Source: Solen grandis
Lineage: Eukaryota > Mollusca > Bivalvia > Adapedonta > Solenidae
Direction of reading: 5' to 3'
Assembly: GCA_021229015.1 (NCBI GenBank)
Contig: CM037778.1
Location: forward strand, 13,855,294 to 13,919,293
Length of the DNA stretch: 64,000 nt
Each line of letters starts with the position of its first letter. The first letter of the stretch is position 1. Below the pieces are notes generated by a model. That model saw only the letters and a program-made list of their open reading frames with translations. It was not told where the DNA came from and did not search any database. This document shows, in pieces, positions 33,758-45,480 of the stretch. The position numbers and the translations under genes were made by a program.

Positions 33758-34182
33758 GTATCATGTTTGGAGTGCCTTTTTCTGTTGCTACTGCATCTAG
33801 CAAGTTGATTAATACTGGAGTGATAGCCTTCCTAACTACATCATGAGAGCTTTGTTTGAACATCATCTTCATGCATTTTGATATATCCGCTACTATTTAA
33901 AATAAAGGACATTTAAGCATTTCTTTAGATCTCTGTCAGTGAAGTATTGTTAAATGTGCCATTTATATTTTGTATAGCAGTTTTATATAAATGTATTTTA
34001 AATGTATATATATATATATATTTTTTTTTTAGAAAATGATACTTCTTAGTATATGATCTGATACTGTAGTGTTAATATAAGCTAACAGCTGCAGGCTTGA
34101 GTGAAAACCAAGTGCACCATTATGATACTGTACACATTTAGTTTTGTTTTCAACCAATGTACTAATTGTATCACTTAGGTAA

Positions 34183-34256
34183 GATAAGCTGGACGTCACT
34201 ATATGACTGAAATACTGTCGAAGCGACGGTAAACTCATATAGTCAAGTCAAGTCAC
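34183..34256 (+). mobile_element. SINE family B, 3' fragment
   Basis: Carries GCTGGACGTCACTATATGAC, TGAAATACTGTCGAAGCGAC and GGTAAACTCATATAGTCAAG only; the tRNA-like head is missing. Confidence 0.75.
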
Positions 34257-34544
34257 TTTAGTAACACTTTAGTGTCGTGAATATCAAATGACTCCAGTAG
34301 TTAGGATAAATAGACAGGAGAGAGAGGTACTGTGAGTGTTCTGAGGAGTTAAGAATTTGTAGTTATCCAGCTTAGACTCGTAACATGGCCATAAGATTCA
34401 GTATTTATCTGAGTATGGTATTTAAGATTACAAAGCCATGGATTGTTAAAGTATTTTTCAAGAACAGCAGGCCAGATTTAGTTCAGGAAGCTGTTTTTGT
34501 TTCATATCAATGGAATAATTTTGGAAACTGTGATACTAACATAA

Positions 34545-34800
34545 CAATGTGACTCGATCAAATAACCATGTGACTTGATCTCATAACCATGTGACTCAAT
34601 CGCATAACCATGTGACTTGATCACATAACAACATGTGACTTGATTACTTAACCATGTGACTTGATCACATAACCATGTGACTCAATCGCATAACCATGTG
34701 ACTCAGTCAAATAACCATGTGACTCAGTCACATAACCATATGACTCAATCACATAACCATGTGACTTGATCTCATAACCATGAGATTTGATCACTTGTGA
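34545..34800. repeat. 20-21-bp tandem array
   Basis: About 12 units of CATAACCATGTGACT followed by TGATC, CAATCG, CAGTCA or similar. Units vary at the last six bases, and one unit has an extra ACA (CATAACAACATGTGAC). Confidence 0.88.
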
Positions 34801-35675
34801 TTAATTTATTTTACTGTTAACCTCATAGATATTCAATGTTCATGAACAAAATAATGACTTAATGAATTTTAATTATCTGAACTTAAGATGGTATATGAAA
34901 CAATGGATTTTTCTTTGCCATGCAGGCTGGGTAGAATATGAGCTACAATGTTGTATGAGAAAACAGAGAAATTCCTGACTAGGCTGCTCCTCTTCTTGCT
35001 AAGGTGTCAAAACATATATATTTATATAAGATAGTGGGTTAGAAAAGGATATTTAGAGTTTGTGGAAATATCACATAAATGATGTTCATTAAATAAGATC
35101 TGGGTCTGCTATGATTTCCAAGGAGTCAAAATGAGCCTATATAAGGTCAAAGACATTCAAAAGGTAGTTGGCATTACTGATTTCAAGATGCGAAATGAAT
35201 CTTTTAATGAAATCCAAAAATGCTATCAAGAAATCATACTTTAAGAATTTTCTTTGTGGCAAAGACCAGTGTCAGGACGAGTGAGAGTTCAGCAAAAGTG
35301 AACAGTTTATGTTAAAACTGTTAGATGTGGGAAGTGATAAAAGGAAAAGACTGCACTGGGAAGAGACTGTCTAATCTGGGTCTGCTCTGTTTGCCAAAAT
35401 GTCAAAATGAGCATATGAAAGAATGGGGTAATTATCTTTATTTCCATGTTTGGTTCTGTTTGTTGGAAATATTTCCTATCTCTCGATAGTTAACATCAGC
35501 TCTTGTTATCTTTCACTTGCGTTAAAATTGTTTCAGATGAGTTATTTGCTTCATAACCTAGGCAGTAGAAATGTTTGAAGCATCAGTTAACAAAATGTAA
35601 TATTTTGCCAACATTTAATATGTTTCTCATATACTGTCTAATATTTTCCAATTCAGTTTTCATAATTACATTTTT

Positions 35676-37341
35676 AGCTCACATGAGCACAACGTGCTCA
35701 AGGTGAGCTTTTCTGATCGCCTTTTGTCCGGCGTCCGTCGTCCGTGCGTCCGTGCGTCCGGCGTCAACAATTGCTTCAAACAACATCTCCTCCTAAACGG
35801 CTTGGCCAATTTGAAAAATATTTTGCAGGAATGTTCCTTGGATGAAGCTCTACTAAAGTTGTATAAATGGTTCTGGTCCATCGCATAATTAGGTCACAGG
35901 AGCTAAAAATAGATTTTAAAAATGAAAATTTAAAAAATCTTCTTCTCTGAAACCACAAGGCCTAGCCTTTTGATTTTTGGTATGTAGCATGATCTTATGG
36001 GCCACTACCAAGATTGTACAAATTATGACCCTGGGGTCAAAATTGGCCCCGCCCCAGGGGTCACTTGATTTCACATAGGCTAATATAGGAAAAACTTGAA
36101 AAAATCATCTTATGGGCCACTACCAAGATTGTACAAATCATAGCCCTATGGTGATAATTGACCCCGCACCAGGGGTCACTTGTTTTACATAGAGTTATAT
36201 AGGAAAATCTTTAAAAATCTTCTTCTATGAATCCATAAGGCCTAGAGCTTAGATATTTGGTATGTAGCATCATCTTATGGGCCACTACCAAGATTGTACA
36301 AATCATAGCCCTATGGTGATAAATGACCTCGCACCAGGGGTCACTTGTTTTACATAGAGTTATATAGGAAAATCTTAAAAAATCTTCTTCCAATAATGCA
36401 TAAGGCCTAGAGCTTAGATATTTGGTATGTAGCATCATCTTATGGGCCACTACCAAGATTGTACAAATCATAGCCCTATGGTGATAAATGACCCCGCATC
36501 AGGGGTCACTTGTTTTACATAGAGTTAAATAGGAAAATCTTAAAAAATCTTCTTCTATGAATCCATAAGGCCTAGAGCTTAGATATTTGGTATGTAGCAT
36601 CATCTTATGGGCCACTACCAAGATTGTACAAATCATAGCCCTATGGTGATAAATGACCCCGCATCAGGGGTCACTTGTTTTACATAGAGTTAAATAGGAA
36701 AATCTTAAAAAATCTTCTTCTATGAATCCATAAGGCCTAGAGCTTAGATATTTGGTATGTAGCATCATCTTATGGGCCACTACCAAGATTGTACAAATCA
36801 TAGCCCTATGGTGATAAATGACCCCGCATCAGGGGTCACTTGTTTTACACAGAGTTATATAGGAAAATCTTAAAAAATCTTCTTCTATGAATCCATAAGG
36901 CCTAGAGCTTAGATATTTGGTATGTAGCATCATCTTATGGGCCACTACCAAGATTGTACAAATCATAGCCCAATGGTGATAAATGACCCCACACCAGGGG
37001 TCACTTGTTTTACATAGAGTTAAATAGGAAAATCTTAAAAAATCTTCTTCTATGAATCAATAAGGCCTAGAGCTAAGATTTTTGGTATGTAGTAGCATCT
37101 AATGGTTCATTACAAAGATTTTCAAAGTCTTGGCCCTACGGTGATAAATGACCCTGCGCCCAAGTCTTCTCTGAAACCATATGGCCCATTGCTTAGATAT
37201 TTGGTGTGTAGTATTGTCAGGGGTAAATTGTTTTAGATTAAGTTATATCAGAATCCTTGTCTGTTTAAAAACCTTGACATCAGTTGAAGCAATGGTACTC
37301 AGGTGAGCGATTCAGGGCCATCATGGCCCTCTTGTTCTAAT
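35676..37341 (+). mobile_element. Helentron/HINE-like element, family 1, copy 3
   Basis: The 5' end AGCTCACATGAGCACAACGT opens the same nested hairpin as at 9745. The 3' end has CTCAGGTGAGCGATTCAGGG, a perfect hairpin AGGGCCATCATGGCCCT, and CTTGTTCTAAT. The interior differs from copy 1: five to six tandem units of 165 bp (starts near 36241, 36406, 36571, 36736, 36901) containing GCATCATCTTATGGGCCACT and AGGGGTCACTTGTTTTACAT. The same ends thus carry different internal satellites, as reported for HINEs. Confidence 0.72.
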
Positions 37342-37407
37342 TTAAGTTTTAACATCACATTATCCCTTAATAATTGTACTTCCTATTGGAATATAGTGCC
37401 ACTGAAG

Positions 37408-37649
37408 TTAACCCTTTCCCTCATATAGACTCATTTTGACGCACTCAATAGGTACCATGTAAAGCCTGATCTGCAGAAAACCACAGTTAAACCTTACCAA
37501 ATTTAATTACAAAATCCTCATTTCCAGACCACTGAGGAGCAGCGAACAGCATAAAACCTGATCAGCCTGCGAGTTACTCGCAGGCTGATCTGGTTTTATG
37601 CTGTTCGCATAGGTCTTTTCATGGTTTCCTCTATGAGGGAAAGGGTTAA
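37408..37649 (-). mobile_element. 240-bp hairpin MITE (family A, copy 6)
   Basis: Full length, inverted orientation, TTAA at both ends, with the hairpin core CTGCGAGTTACTCGCAG intact as a perfect palindrome. Confidence 0.9.
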
Positions 37650-38059
37650 GCCAAAATGTTGATAATAAGAAAAGTGATAATTAATACATACAGGTATCGC
37701 AAATAGACATTTCTTCAAGACTTGGATTTCTATACATATACTAAGTTAAGAAAAATACCCTTGTACAATTCATGAAAAAATCATTTTGCTTGCACAAGAT
37801 TTAGAGCATCCACCCATAGCTTTGGAATAGATACAGAGAGATAGAGTCATATAGATACAATATGCCCCTGGCTCGAATTCCACAAACAATACTTAGCGCT
37901 TAATAATACTTAGATTCCTAAATTAGGTAGATGCATATTCCACCATTACTATTTCTAGAAATATTCAAGTACATGACTAACCTAAAATGTATAATTACCT
38001 CAATAACTAACAATATTTGTCAAGAAATGAAACATTGGGGTATTTTTATTACTGTCAGT

Positions 38060-38305
38060 TTTTACAACTGTCAGTTTATTGCTGGCTGGATTGTAAGAGC
38101 TGTCAGTTTATTGGTTGCTGGATTGTAAGAGCTGTCAGTTTATTGCTGGCTGGATTGTAAGAGCTGTCAGTTTATTGGTGACTGGATGTAAGAGCTGTCA
38201 GTTTATTGGTGGCTGGATTGTAAGAGCTGTCAGTTTATTGGTGGCTGGATTGTAAGAGCTGTCAGTTTATTGGTTGTTGGATTGTAGGAGCTGTTAGTTT
38301 AGTAG
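38060..38305 (+). repeat. 32-bp tandem array, about 7 copies
   Basis: Units of GTCAGTTTATTGGTGGCTGG followed by ATTGTAAGAGCT. Variants are GCTGG, GTTGC and GTGAC in the middle; one unit lacks a base. Confidence 0.88.
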
Positions 38306-39388
38306 ACAATGACCTTAGGTCTGTTGGACATTTTTCTGTCTTATGTGGACACTTTTCTGCCACGTGAAAGACAATTTGAGCACAAATATCAATGTTATTT
38401 TCATTAGGAGGATCCTCCTGTTTCCAAAGTATTATCTTCTAGATGTGTTTTTGAGTAAGGTAACTGATTATGGCTTCTGGTTACCTCTAATTTAGCTTTG
38501 ATAAACTGGTTCCTCTTTGAAAGGGTATCATATCTTTCTATCGATGGACATAAAGCAGCATTAGTTTCTCCAGAGCCTGGCAAATCTCTCTTGGAAACAT
38601 CTGTCTTGGATTACATTCTTTTGTGATCATTTTAACTCAGGTGGTAAGAGCAATAAAACTTAGTTAATTGCTGTAAAATGAAGCTTCAGTTGTGATGATC
38701 AGCTGGAAGATTCCTAGGTTAAGAAAGATTGTAGTTTTTTGTTGTGTATGTTTTTGTCAACTATAAACTTGTCTCGTCTTTATCTGTTTAAATAGTTATA
38801 AATATATTATAAGTATAAGGTTGAATGTTTTGTATGGTATGATACATACAGTAATTTATGAGTCTAATATGAGATAGATTATTTATTTTCTATCTTGAGC
38901 ATCAGGGTTAATAATGGCTGATATTATACCTTTGTGATGTTAAACTCAGTAAGTACACATGGTGCAAATATTAGTCTGAAATATTGTTGACAATAATTTA
39001 TTTTTGTCAATTAAGAAAACAAAAAAGCAGAAAATAGTTTTACTTTTTGACATTATCTAGCTCACATGACAATAAAACTGTCAGGTTGAGACTCTCTGGA
39101 TGTCTTGTCTCCATATTTATTTTGTTTACACTCTAGCATCTACTTTCTTGAGCAATCTTGATCAAAAAGAGACTGTGTTAATAGTGAAATTATCTTTGCG
39201 GAGTGAGATTATTGCTGATATCAGACCTATTATCAGATAATCAAAATGCAAGATACACTTTTTTACACTACTGTCTGCCTTTATTATTTTTGAAAACAAT
39301 GTTTATGACCATATTTGATTGTGGCTGATATCTCAGTAGTTAAGGTCACCATGTTTCATATTTTTACTCTCTAGTATCTGCATTTCCA
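38306..39388. other. intergenic or intronic, no gene seen
   Basis: AT-rich sequence with no exon-like open segment or clear repeat. Confidence 0.4.
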
Positions 39389-39458
39389 GGGGTGAGAGCA
39401 AAACAAAGCTTAATGTATATAAATATATAAGCACTTAGCCTATTTTCGCTCTCACCCC
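39389..39458. mobile_element. 70-bp GGGGTGAGAGC hairpin repeat
   Basis: GGGGTGAGAGCAAAAC at the left faces TTTTCGCTCTCACCCC at the right, with an AT-rich centre containing CACTTAGCCTA. The same hairpin at 4611-4746 is split by a SINE fragment. Confidence 0.55.
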
Positions 39459-39947
39459 TTGATTTATAAAATAACGTTAATCAAACTTGGAAACAATGTT
39501 TATGACTTTATTTGGCAATGGAAGATAAAAGTAGAAATAAATGACTTGTACCATGCATGTAAATAATCAACAGCCAATAGGAAACCAAAATTAGTTATTA
39601 CGTCTTAAAATCTATTTTCTCTCCAACGTGGAATTTTCTCTGGGTGCTCTGGTTTCCTCCCATATCAAAAACCTAAGCATACCATTAAGCAGGTTATAAG
39701 ACCTGTGTGAGCTTCTCCTAAAAGAGATTAATTTATATGTCATTTTTATCAGGAAATATTTCTGTTAATACATTTGCAATTAGAATTGTTGAAAGAATAT
39801 GATTGGTTTGGATGATGTAGTTTTGCTAGGTTAATTAGATTGTTGGTAAGACTCCCTAGTTCCAGAGGTGAGTGTGTGTGTTTAAAAGAAGTGTGGACTG
39901 TTGTAGAAAACACAAGTGTTGCTGTAGTTGTGTTATTTCAAGTTTTT

Positions 39948-40205
39948 ATGCCCCCACTTTGAAAATTGTGCATATAGATTTTCTCTGCCCATCCAACTAT
40001 CCCTCCATCCTTCTGTTCATCAAAATTCTTTTGTCATTCATATCTCCAAAACTGTTTGAGCCAGAGATATAAAACTTAGGTGAAAGTTCACCAGCATGAG
40101 AAGTTGTGCACCTTGGATCATTGAGTCATAGCAGAGTTGTGTCCCCTGATTTAGTTAATTGTTGCAGAGTGAGGGCATCTGTGTCCAGTAGACATATTTC
40201 TTTTA
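39948..40205. mobile_element. diverged repeat with ATGCCCCC and GGGCAT ends
   Basis: Begins TTATGCCCCCACTTTGAAAA and ends GAGGGCATCTGTGTCCAGTA followed by GACATATTTCTTTT. Interior phrases such as CATATCTCCAAAACTGTTTG are those of a common bivalve interspersed repeat. It is related in end structure to 56946-57866. Confidence 0.45.
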
Positions 40206-40696
40206 GTTTAAAACAATTTTCTTGTCTCTGTTAAAACAGCAGTTCATTTAAATTGTGAAATAATAAAAACTATTATTGTAATGATTATTATCATAGCTAA
40301 TATTTGAATGTCCACTAAACAGTGACAATATACAATTCTTGACAGGTCATCGTATAATCACCAAGGTCCTTTTTAACAGATTCTGTATTTCTTACCCTTG
40401 TTTAAGTTTGCAACTTTTTATGCTGTGATTCTTTTATTTGAAATTATGCTTAATGAAAGCATTCCCAGACCCCCAGTATGTTGCTACACAATGTATCATA
40501 ATCATACAGTCTTGTATATGTATATAAAATCAGAGCATGAATTAATTATATGAAAGTACAACCCCTGTTGAATTAATCATGTTAAATTAACAAATGAGGA
40601 TGACAAAGTATTGAGTCTATGTCAGTGATAGTTATCATATTCCATTTAGTAGATCTTATGAAAAGTCTACTCAGTATCAATAAAGGCTTGAAACAG

Positions 40697-40886
40697 AGGG
40701 CGCTGTGGTCCAATGGTAACGTTTCCGATTACAGATCCGAAGGTTATGGGTTCGAGCCTCCTTGGAGGCAAAAACTCTTCATGAACTTCCTGGGCGCAAA
40801 GTACTGGTCCAACCCAGGAACTCTCGAGAAGGATTAGTATAAGTTGTAAGAACTTGTTTCCCAATCAACGTAAAATAAATAAGTTT
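40697..40886 (+). mobile_element. tRNA-derived SINE, family C
   Basis: The head has an A box, TGGTCCAATGGTAACG, and a consensus B box, GGGTTCGAGCC, so the polymerase III promoter looks intact. The anticodon stem does not pair (TCCGA on both sides), so this is not a functional tRNA. The body has TACTGGTCCAACCCAGGAAC and GAGAAGGATTAG; the tail is ATAAATAAG-type. Older relatives lie at 9364 and 28345. Confidence 0.78.
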
Positions 40887-40928
40887 AAACTAAGATTGAT
40901 ACAGATATTTCTTTTCAAAATAATTGGT

Positions 40929-41084
40929 TTAACCCTTTCCCTCATAGAGGATACTATGAAAAGACCTATGCGAACAGCATAAAACCAGATCAGGTTTTAT
41001 GCTGTTCGCTGCTCCTCAGTGGTCTGGAAATGAGGATTTTACAATTAAATTTGGTAATGTTTGAGTTTGGCTTTCTGCAGATCA
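40929..41084 (+). mobile_element. 240-bp hairpin MITE (family A, copy 7), cut by gap
   Basis: The left end is intact. The hairpin centre is deleted, so AACCAGATCA joins directly to GGTTTTATGC. The copy runs into the N gap at TTTCTGCAGATCA; the last ~55 bp are not seen on the other side. Confidence 0.9.
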
Positions 41085-41184
41085 NNNNNNNNNNNNNNNN
41101 NNNNNNNNNNNNNNNNNNNNNNNNNNNNNNNNNNNNNNNNNNNNNNNNNNNNNNNNNNNNNNNNNNNNNNNNNNNNNNNNNNNN
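41085..41184. other. assembly gap (100 N)
   Basis: Exactly 100 unknown bases, a conventional placeholder of unknown true length. The flanks do not continue one another: the left side is mid-MITE, the right side starts with unrelated sequence containing inverted GCCGCGTATTTTACG and CGTGGATACGCGGC. Confidence 0.99.
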
Positions 41185-41389
41185 CGGATTTTTCCCACGT
41201 ATTTGGTACGATGGATTTTGAAAATTCTAGCGTACTGCATATTTTTGCCGCGTATTTTACGTGGATACGCGGCCTATCTGGAGCACTGGATGTATAAAAA
41301 GTAATTTGTTTCTTTCATTACATTTACAGTTTCACCAATATAATGACATAACAATTTCTAACAAGTAACTGGTGTTGCATGCAACACAT

Positions 41390-41610
41390 GAGTCCCCTAC
41401 TGATGAGATGCATAATTTTTCTGTTACCATATCAACCTGAATTTTGGGCTGAAAAAACAACAACAACAACAAAGTGACATACAGAATCTCCATACTATCT
41501 ATTCATATACCAAGTTTCATAATATTATCTTAAATGGACGGACAGACGGAGGACAAACCTATAGTCCCTTCTGGTGTAACACCGGTAAAGGTACTAATAA
41601 ATTAATTTTA
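41390..41610. mobile_element. fragment of a Helentron-like bivalve repeat
   Basis: Contains ATACCAAGTTTCATAATATT, GGACGGACAGACGGAGGACA and a short hairpin around GGTGTAACACCGGT near its 3' end, the same arrangement (GACGGACAGAC, then hairpin, then end) as at 57790-57866. The 5' end is not defined. Confidence 0.4.
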
Positions 41611-41843
41611 AGAAAAAAATAAGACTTAGTTTTAATTGGTGAAATTTTATCCTAAACTGCTGCTATATAGGGTATACTGATAAACACAGATATTTTTTTT
41701 CTAAGACTGGTGACCCCCTGTTTTCATATCATATATTAGTAGATCTGATCATATACTACCAATACACAAAGTATCATGGAATTCTGAATGTTTGATAAAT
41801 GATGAAACTGTCGTGATTGTCTTTAAATACACTTCTTGATTAC

Positions 41844-42396
41844 CTTTATGAAATTCATCTGGACCATTATGACTGCTGACTGTTAAGTTGTGTCGGTGTG
41901 TAATGTTCTCCATATTAATCCCAATGTTAACCAGTCCACTTAAGTCTGTGTCTCTGGCAGATTTAACATTTTTGTACCCTCCTGTGTTGGGCAGAAAGTT
42001 CTTCACCACCTCCCAGTGGTCTGTTACCCACTGGGAGATGTCTGAATTTTTCCACGAGGGTCCCTTAAACCTGTGCTCTGACACTATAGTGTCAAATAAA
42101 GTCCCACATACACTGATGGGACAGAATCTTCGCATGTTCCTGGGGCCTCTGGAACAAATGCAGTTTGTCCTTCTTGAACATGATGATTGATGATGAGGCA
42201 GCAAGTTGTCTACAGTACACTTGCCACAGTTCTGTGGTGGCTGACCAAGTTGATTTAACAGTGATGAATGAAACACTCTAGCTTCAGTGTCAATGAATGA
42301 TTCTATTCCTTCCTTGGTATATTTGAGGCCCAGGCCCGCCCGGACCCAGTTAAGGTAGGTCACATCCCTTATCTGGGCCTGATGAGGTACAGCCAT
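41844..42396 (-). CDS. bivalve-expanded uncharacterised protein (DZIP3-like family), first exon
   Basis: The frame starts at ATG 42394-42396 with MAVPHQAQIRDVTYLNWVRA, then GLGLKYTKEGIESFIDTEAR. It continues into a Cys-rich segment (CGKC, CSRRTNCICSRG, FCPISVCG) and then FKGPSWKNSDISQWVTDHWE and the KNFLPNTGGYK region. I recognise this order from a large bivalve family often labelled uncharacterised or E3 ligase DZIP3-like, whose C-terminal part usually has HEPN or related domains. The biochemical role is unknown, with Zn binding inferred from the cysteines. The open frame continues to 41749, but after HNGPDEFHK there is a GGTAATC donor, so I end the exon at 41844. No second exon is seen before the N gap. 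It could be a partial duplicate. Confidence 0.6.
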
Positions 42397-43288
42397 CTCT
42401 GTCCTGTGTTTTAGTCCTTACTGAGGTTGGCAGTCCTCTGACCTCACCTAGGACTCACGTTTTCATTATTCTATTTTAATGGTAAGTCTAGATTTCATCA
42501 GTATCCTTCTTAGTACTCTATAGTACAGTTGAGTGATGGTATGTCCTACATTTATGGTACCTGAAAATAAATGGTTCTGTATATTTAATCATGGCAAGTA
42601 CTCTTAACATGTATACAGAACATGTAATTTACTTTATTTAAATGAAAACAGAAAACAACTATATATGAAGTTGAAATTCTTTTTCATAACCTCATCAAAA
42701 ATCATTGGTTATAAAAAATATATTTTGCATTCCATGAGCTACTCAAACATTTACATTATGAAACATGTTTTGTAGTGTCCGTCACCATGACAATTCTTGA
42801 AACAATCTGTCATACATTTAAATCCCTTTTTAAGTAAACAAAAATGATTTGCTATAAAATAAATTATAAAATAAATTAAAAAAATGATTTGCAAATGAAT
42901 GTTAAATTATGAAATGAGATTTGTTTCAAAACAAAAAACAACATTTGAGAGAACCTCAGTGGTTTGCTATAGCCTTTAATCTAAATGACATTTTTATCAG
43001 GCCCGGATTAATCAGATGAGGGGCAGACTCAAGCCTATCTCCCCAGCTGGCCTGATCATACAATTTTCTAGTTGACTGAAAATGGGTAAAAGTTTGTGGT
43101 AAATCCCCATTGTGAGCCCCTTATTGAAATAAAGTTATCCAAATGACCAGTCACCCAGGCCAAACCCTGCTGAGATCTGCTGTCACCTTGGCAACGACAC
43201 TGTGTCTGCTTTAATCTAAATCAATCAAATGCATTTAGTATGCATGTTACAGACGTCAATTAATGCATCAGCTGCTATTAGTATGAAT
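42397..43288. other. intergenic, no gene seen
   Basis: AT-rich. Upstream of the minus-strand DZIP3-like exon; no clear promoter element is recognisable. Confidence 0.4.
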
Positions 43289-43448
43289 TTAAGGTAGTTC
43301 CTGTAATGGTTCCACTACCTTTCGGACCTCATGGCCTTTCACAGAGATAACCAAGGTTTCCTAATGTTTAATTAGGGTACCTTGGTTATCTTGGTAGAGA
43401 TTAAGTGGTCCAAGACGTAGCGGAACTATTACAGGGACTTTACCTTAA
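43289..43448. mobile_element. TTAA-bounded palindromic MITE (family B, copy 2)
   Basis: Same structure and orientation as 2091-2251, with TTAAGGTAGTTCCTGTAATG at the left and GGGACTTTACCTTAA at the right, and the inner GATAACCAAGGT/ACCTTGGTTATC pair conserved. Confidence 0.78.
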
Positions 43449-43934
43449 GTCACACTTATTGTCACACTTATTGTGCATATTATAGTAAATTTAATAAACA
43501 AGAATCAAATCAAAGGCACTTTGAAACACAGTCATGACAAGAAAATTCCTATCTATTTTCTCTCTCTCCCTCTCCTACAAATTATATAAGATAAACATAA
43601 ATATATGTAATTAAATATAAAAGGAATCGTATTTAAAATAACAAATGGACAATAACAGATATGTCAATGTATATAACATAAATAAAATTAAATCAATTAA
43701 TATAAGTAGTTTTTAATTTGAAAAGTTTCTATTAAGAATTAATCATTTGCAAGAATTTCTAATTGAGTCAGAAGGGGATTTTGTCTAAATCATTTACAAA
43801 TAAAACCTGACTTTTTCTTTTGATAAATATATTTATATAAATGTAAATATTTCCCTTACTTGTAGTTTTTGGTTGTTATTGTTGAAGTGTATGTTATACA
43901 TATTGTTTTAGAGTGATTTAAACATACACTACAC

Positions 43935-45480
43935 AGTTGTAGGGTATGCCAACTTATCACTGCTCCAAACTTGATAACTACTGCCCTGTCCCACTGACAG
44001 CTTTAGTCTCGGAGATGACGGTACATATTACAGTTTCTCAGGTGATGGACCATCTCCACGACCAGAACATCCTCAATAAGAACCAGATTGGGTTCAGGGC
44101 TTGATGGTTGTGTGGATGCCAGCAAGTTATGATGGCAGACAATATAGTTTGACCGGTACAGCTAAACAGCGGATATGGCCCATATCCACGGATATGGAAT
44201 ACAGTCTGCGGATATGACATTTATTTTTCAAATAAGTAGCAAATGAGGGAATAACTGACTCTTATAGGCCTTCTTATTTATAAAATGAGATATATTAACA
44301 GCAATTATAATATTATACATCTTTTTTCACGTTATACTTTGAACAGGTTTAGTTTATTTGGGTTATATTGTACCTGTGTTCCATATCCGCGTATATGACT
44401 TTAATAGCCTACATGAATGATCAGCGTATATGGAATATGGTCTGCGGATATGACTTTTTTTTTTTTCAAATAAGTATCAAATGAGGAAATAATTGTCTAT
44501 TAGAGGCTTTGTATTTATAATATAATAATATTAATAGCAATAATAATATACAAGTCATAACAGGTTAAGTATATTCGGGTTATACTGAAGCTGTGTTCCA
44601 TATCCGCGTATATGACTTAAAAGAATATGAATATTAATAGCGTATATGAGATATGATGTATATTAATAGCAATGATAATAATATTATCCTATATATAATA
44701 TATAATAAGTCTTACCTGTAGCATGTTTGGTATATTCGGGTAATATTCATGTCATATCTACAGACCCAGCGGACATGGAATACGGTCTGCGGATATGATA
44801 TTTTTTTTTTGCAAATAAGTGGCAAATGGGGGAATGATTGTTTGTTATATACATTGTTTTTATACTTTGAGATATATTAATAGCAATAATACATATTTTT
44901 CAAGTCTAATTCTAGTATATTCCGGTTATATTGTAACAGTGTTCCATATCCGCTTCTATGACTTAAGTGTATTTCTGAAAGAATGTGGTTCATATTGGAG
45001 ATTTTTTTCAATATTATTTCACTTAAGGAATCTTTTTGTACTTATTTATTATTCCAAATAAATATTTTAATGAAAATTGCCATAATTTTTGTTTACTTCC
45101 AAAAATAAATGTCATATCCGCAGACTGAATTCCATATCCGCGGATATGAGCCATATCCGCTGTTTAGCTGTACCCTAGTTTGACACCTTGACAACAAGCA
45201 TCAAGTGGACATGGCCATTTTAGAATTCTCCAAAGCATTTGAGGTGTCACATCCCTGTCTATCTGAGAATCTCAGAAACTATAGCATCCATGGTAAATTA
45301 CAGAGGTGGATTGACTTATCCCTTGCTGATTGCTTCTAGCAAGAAGTGGGGAAGTGCATCATCATTTCAAGGCTCGGTACTTGGCACCAACATCATTCTT
45401 TATTGAATTTATATCAACAACATTGATAATAACGTTTAATTCTGTAATTTGACTATTCACAAATGACTATGTAATTTACA
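43935..45480 (+). pseudogene. decayed LINE reverse transcriptase, split by a transposon
   Basis: Scattered over three frames are recognisable non-LTR reverse transcriptase blocks: NYCPVPLTALVSEM (near 43977), ILNKNQIGFRA (near 44070), then after the insertion QVDMAILEFSKAFEV (near 45205), SIHGKLQRWIDLSL (near 45285), SVLGT (near 45380), YINNIDNNV and FTNDYVIYK (near 45455), the last standing where FADD is expected. The catalytic Asp pair is lost and several stops intervene. The family resembles the CR1/Jockey-type elements common in animals. The 1,022-bp palindromic element at 44154-45175 interrupts it; without that the flanks read through. Confidence 0.75.
44154..45175. mobile_element. 1,022-bp palindromic TIR transposon with 9-bp target duplication
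   Basis: Flanked by TAGTTTGAC on both sides (44145-44153 and 45176-45184). The ends are about 74 bp of inverted repeat, each starting (C/G)GGTACAGCTAAACAGCGG and passing through CATATCC(A/G)CGGATATGG. The interior holds at least three degenerate units starting TCTGCGGATATGA followed by CAAATAAGT(A/G)(G/T)CAAATG (near 44203, 44447, 44787), interleaved with TTCCATATCCGCGTATATGA. No coding capacity. A 9-bp duplication with long TIRs points to a Mutator-like or similar non-autonomous element. Confidence 0.82.

Noticed and set aside
40697..40772. Functional tRNA gene
   Set aside because: A and B boxes are good, but anticodon and acceptor stems do not pair, and SINE body and tail follow.
41749..41843. 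Continuation of the DZIP3-like frame to the TAA at 41749
   Set aside because: A GGTAATC donor after the conserved part and loss of family-like sequence suggest it is intron read-through.
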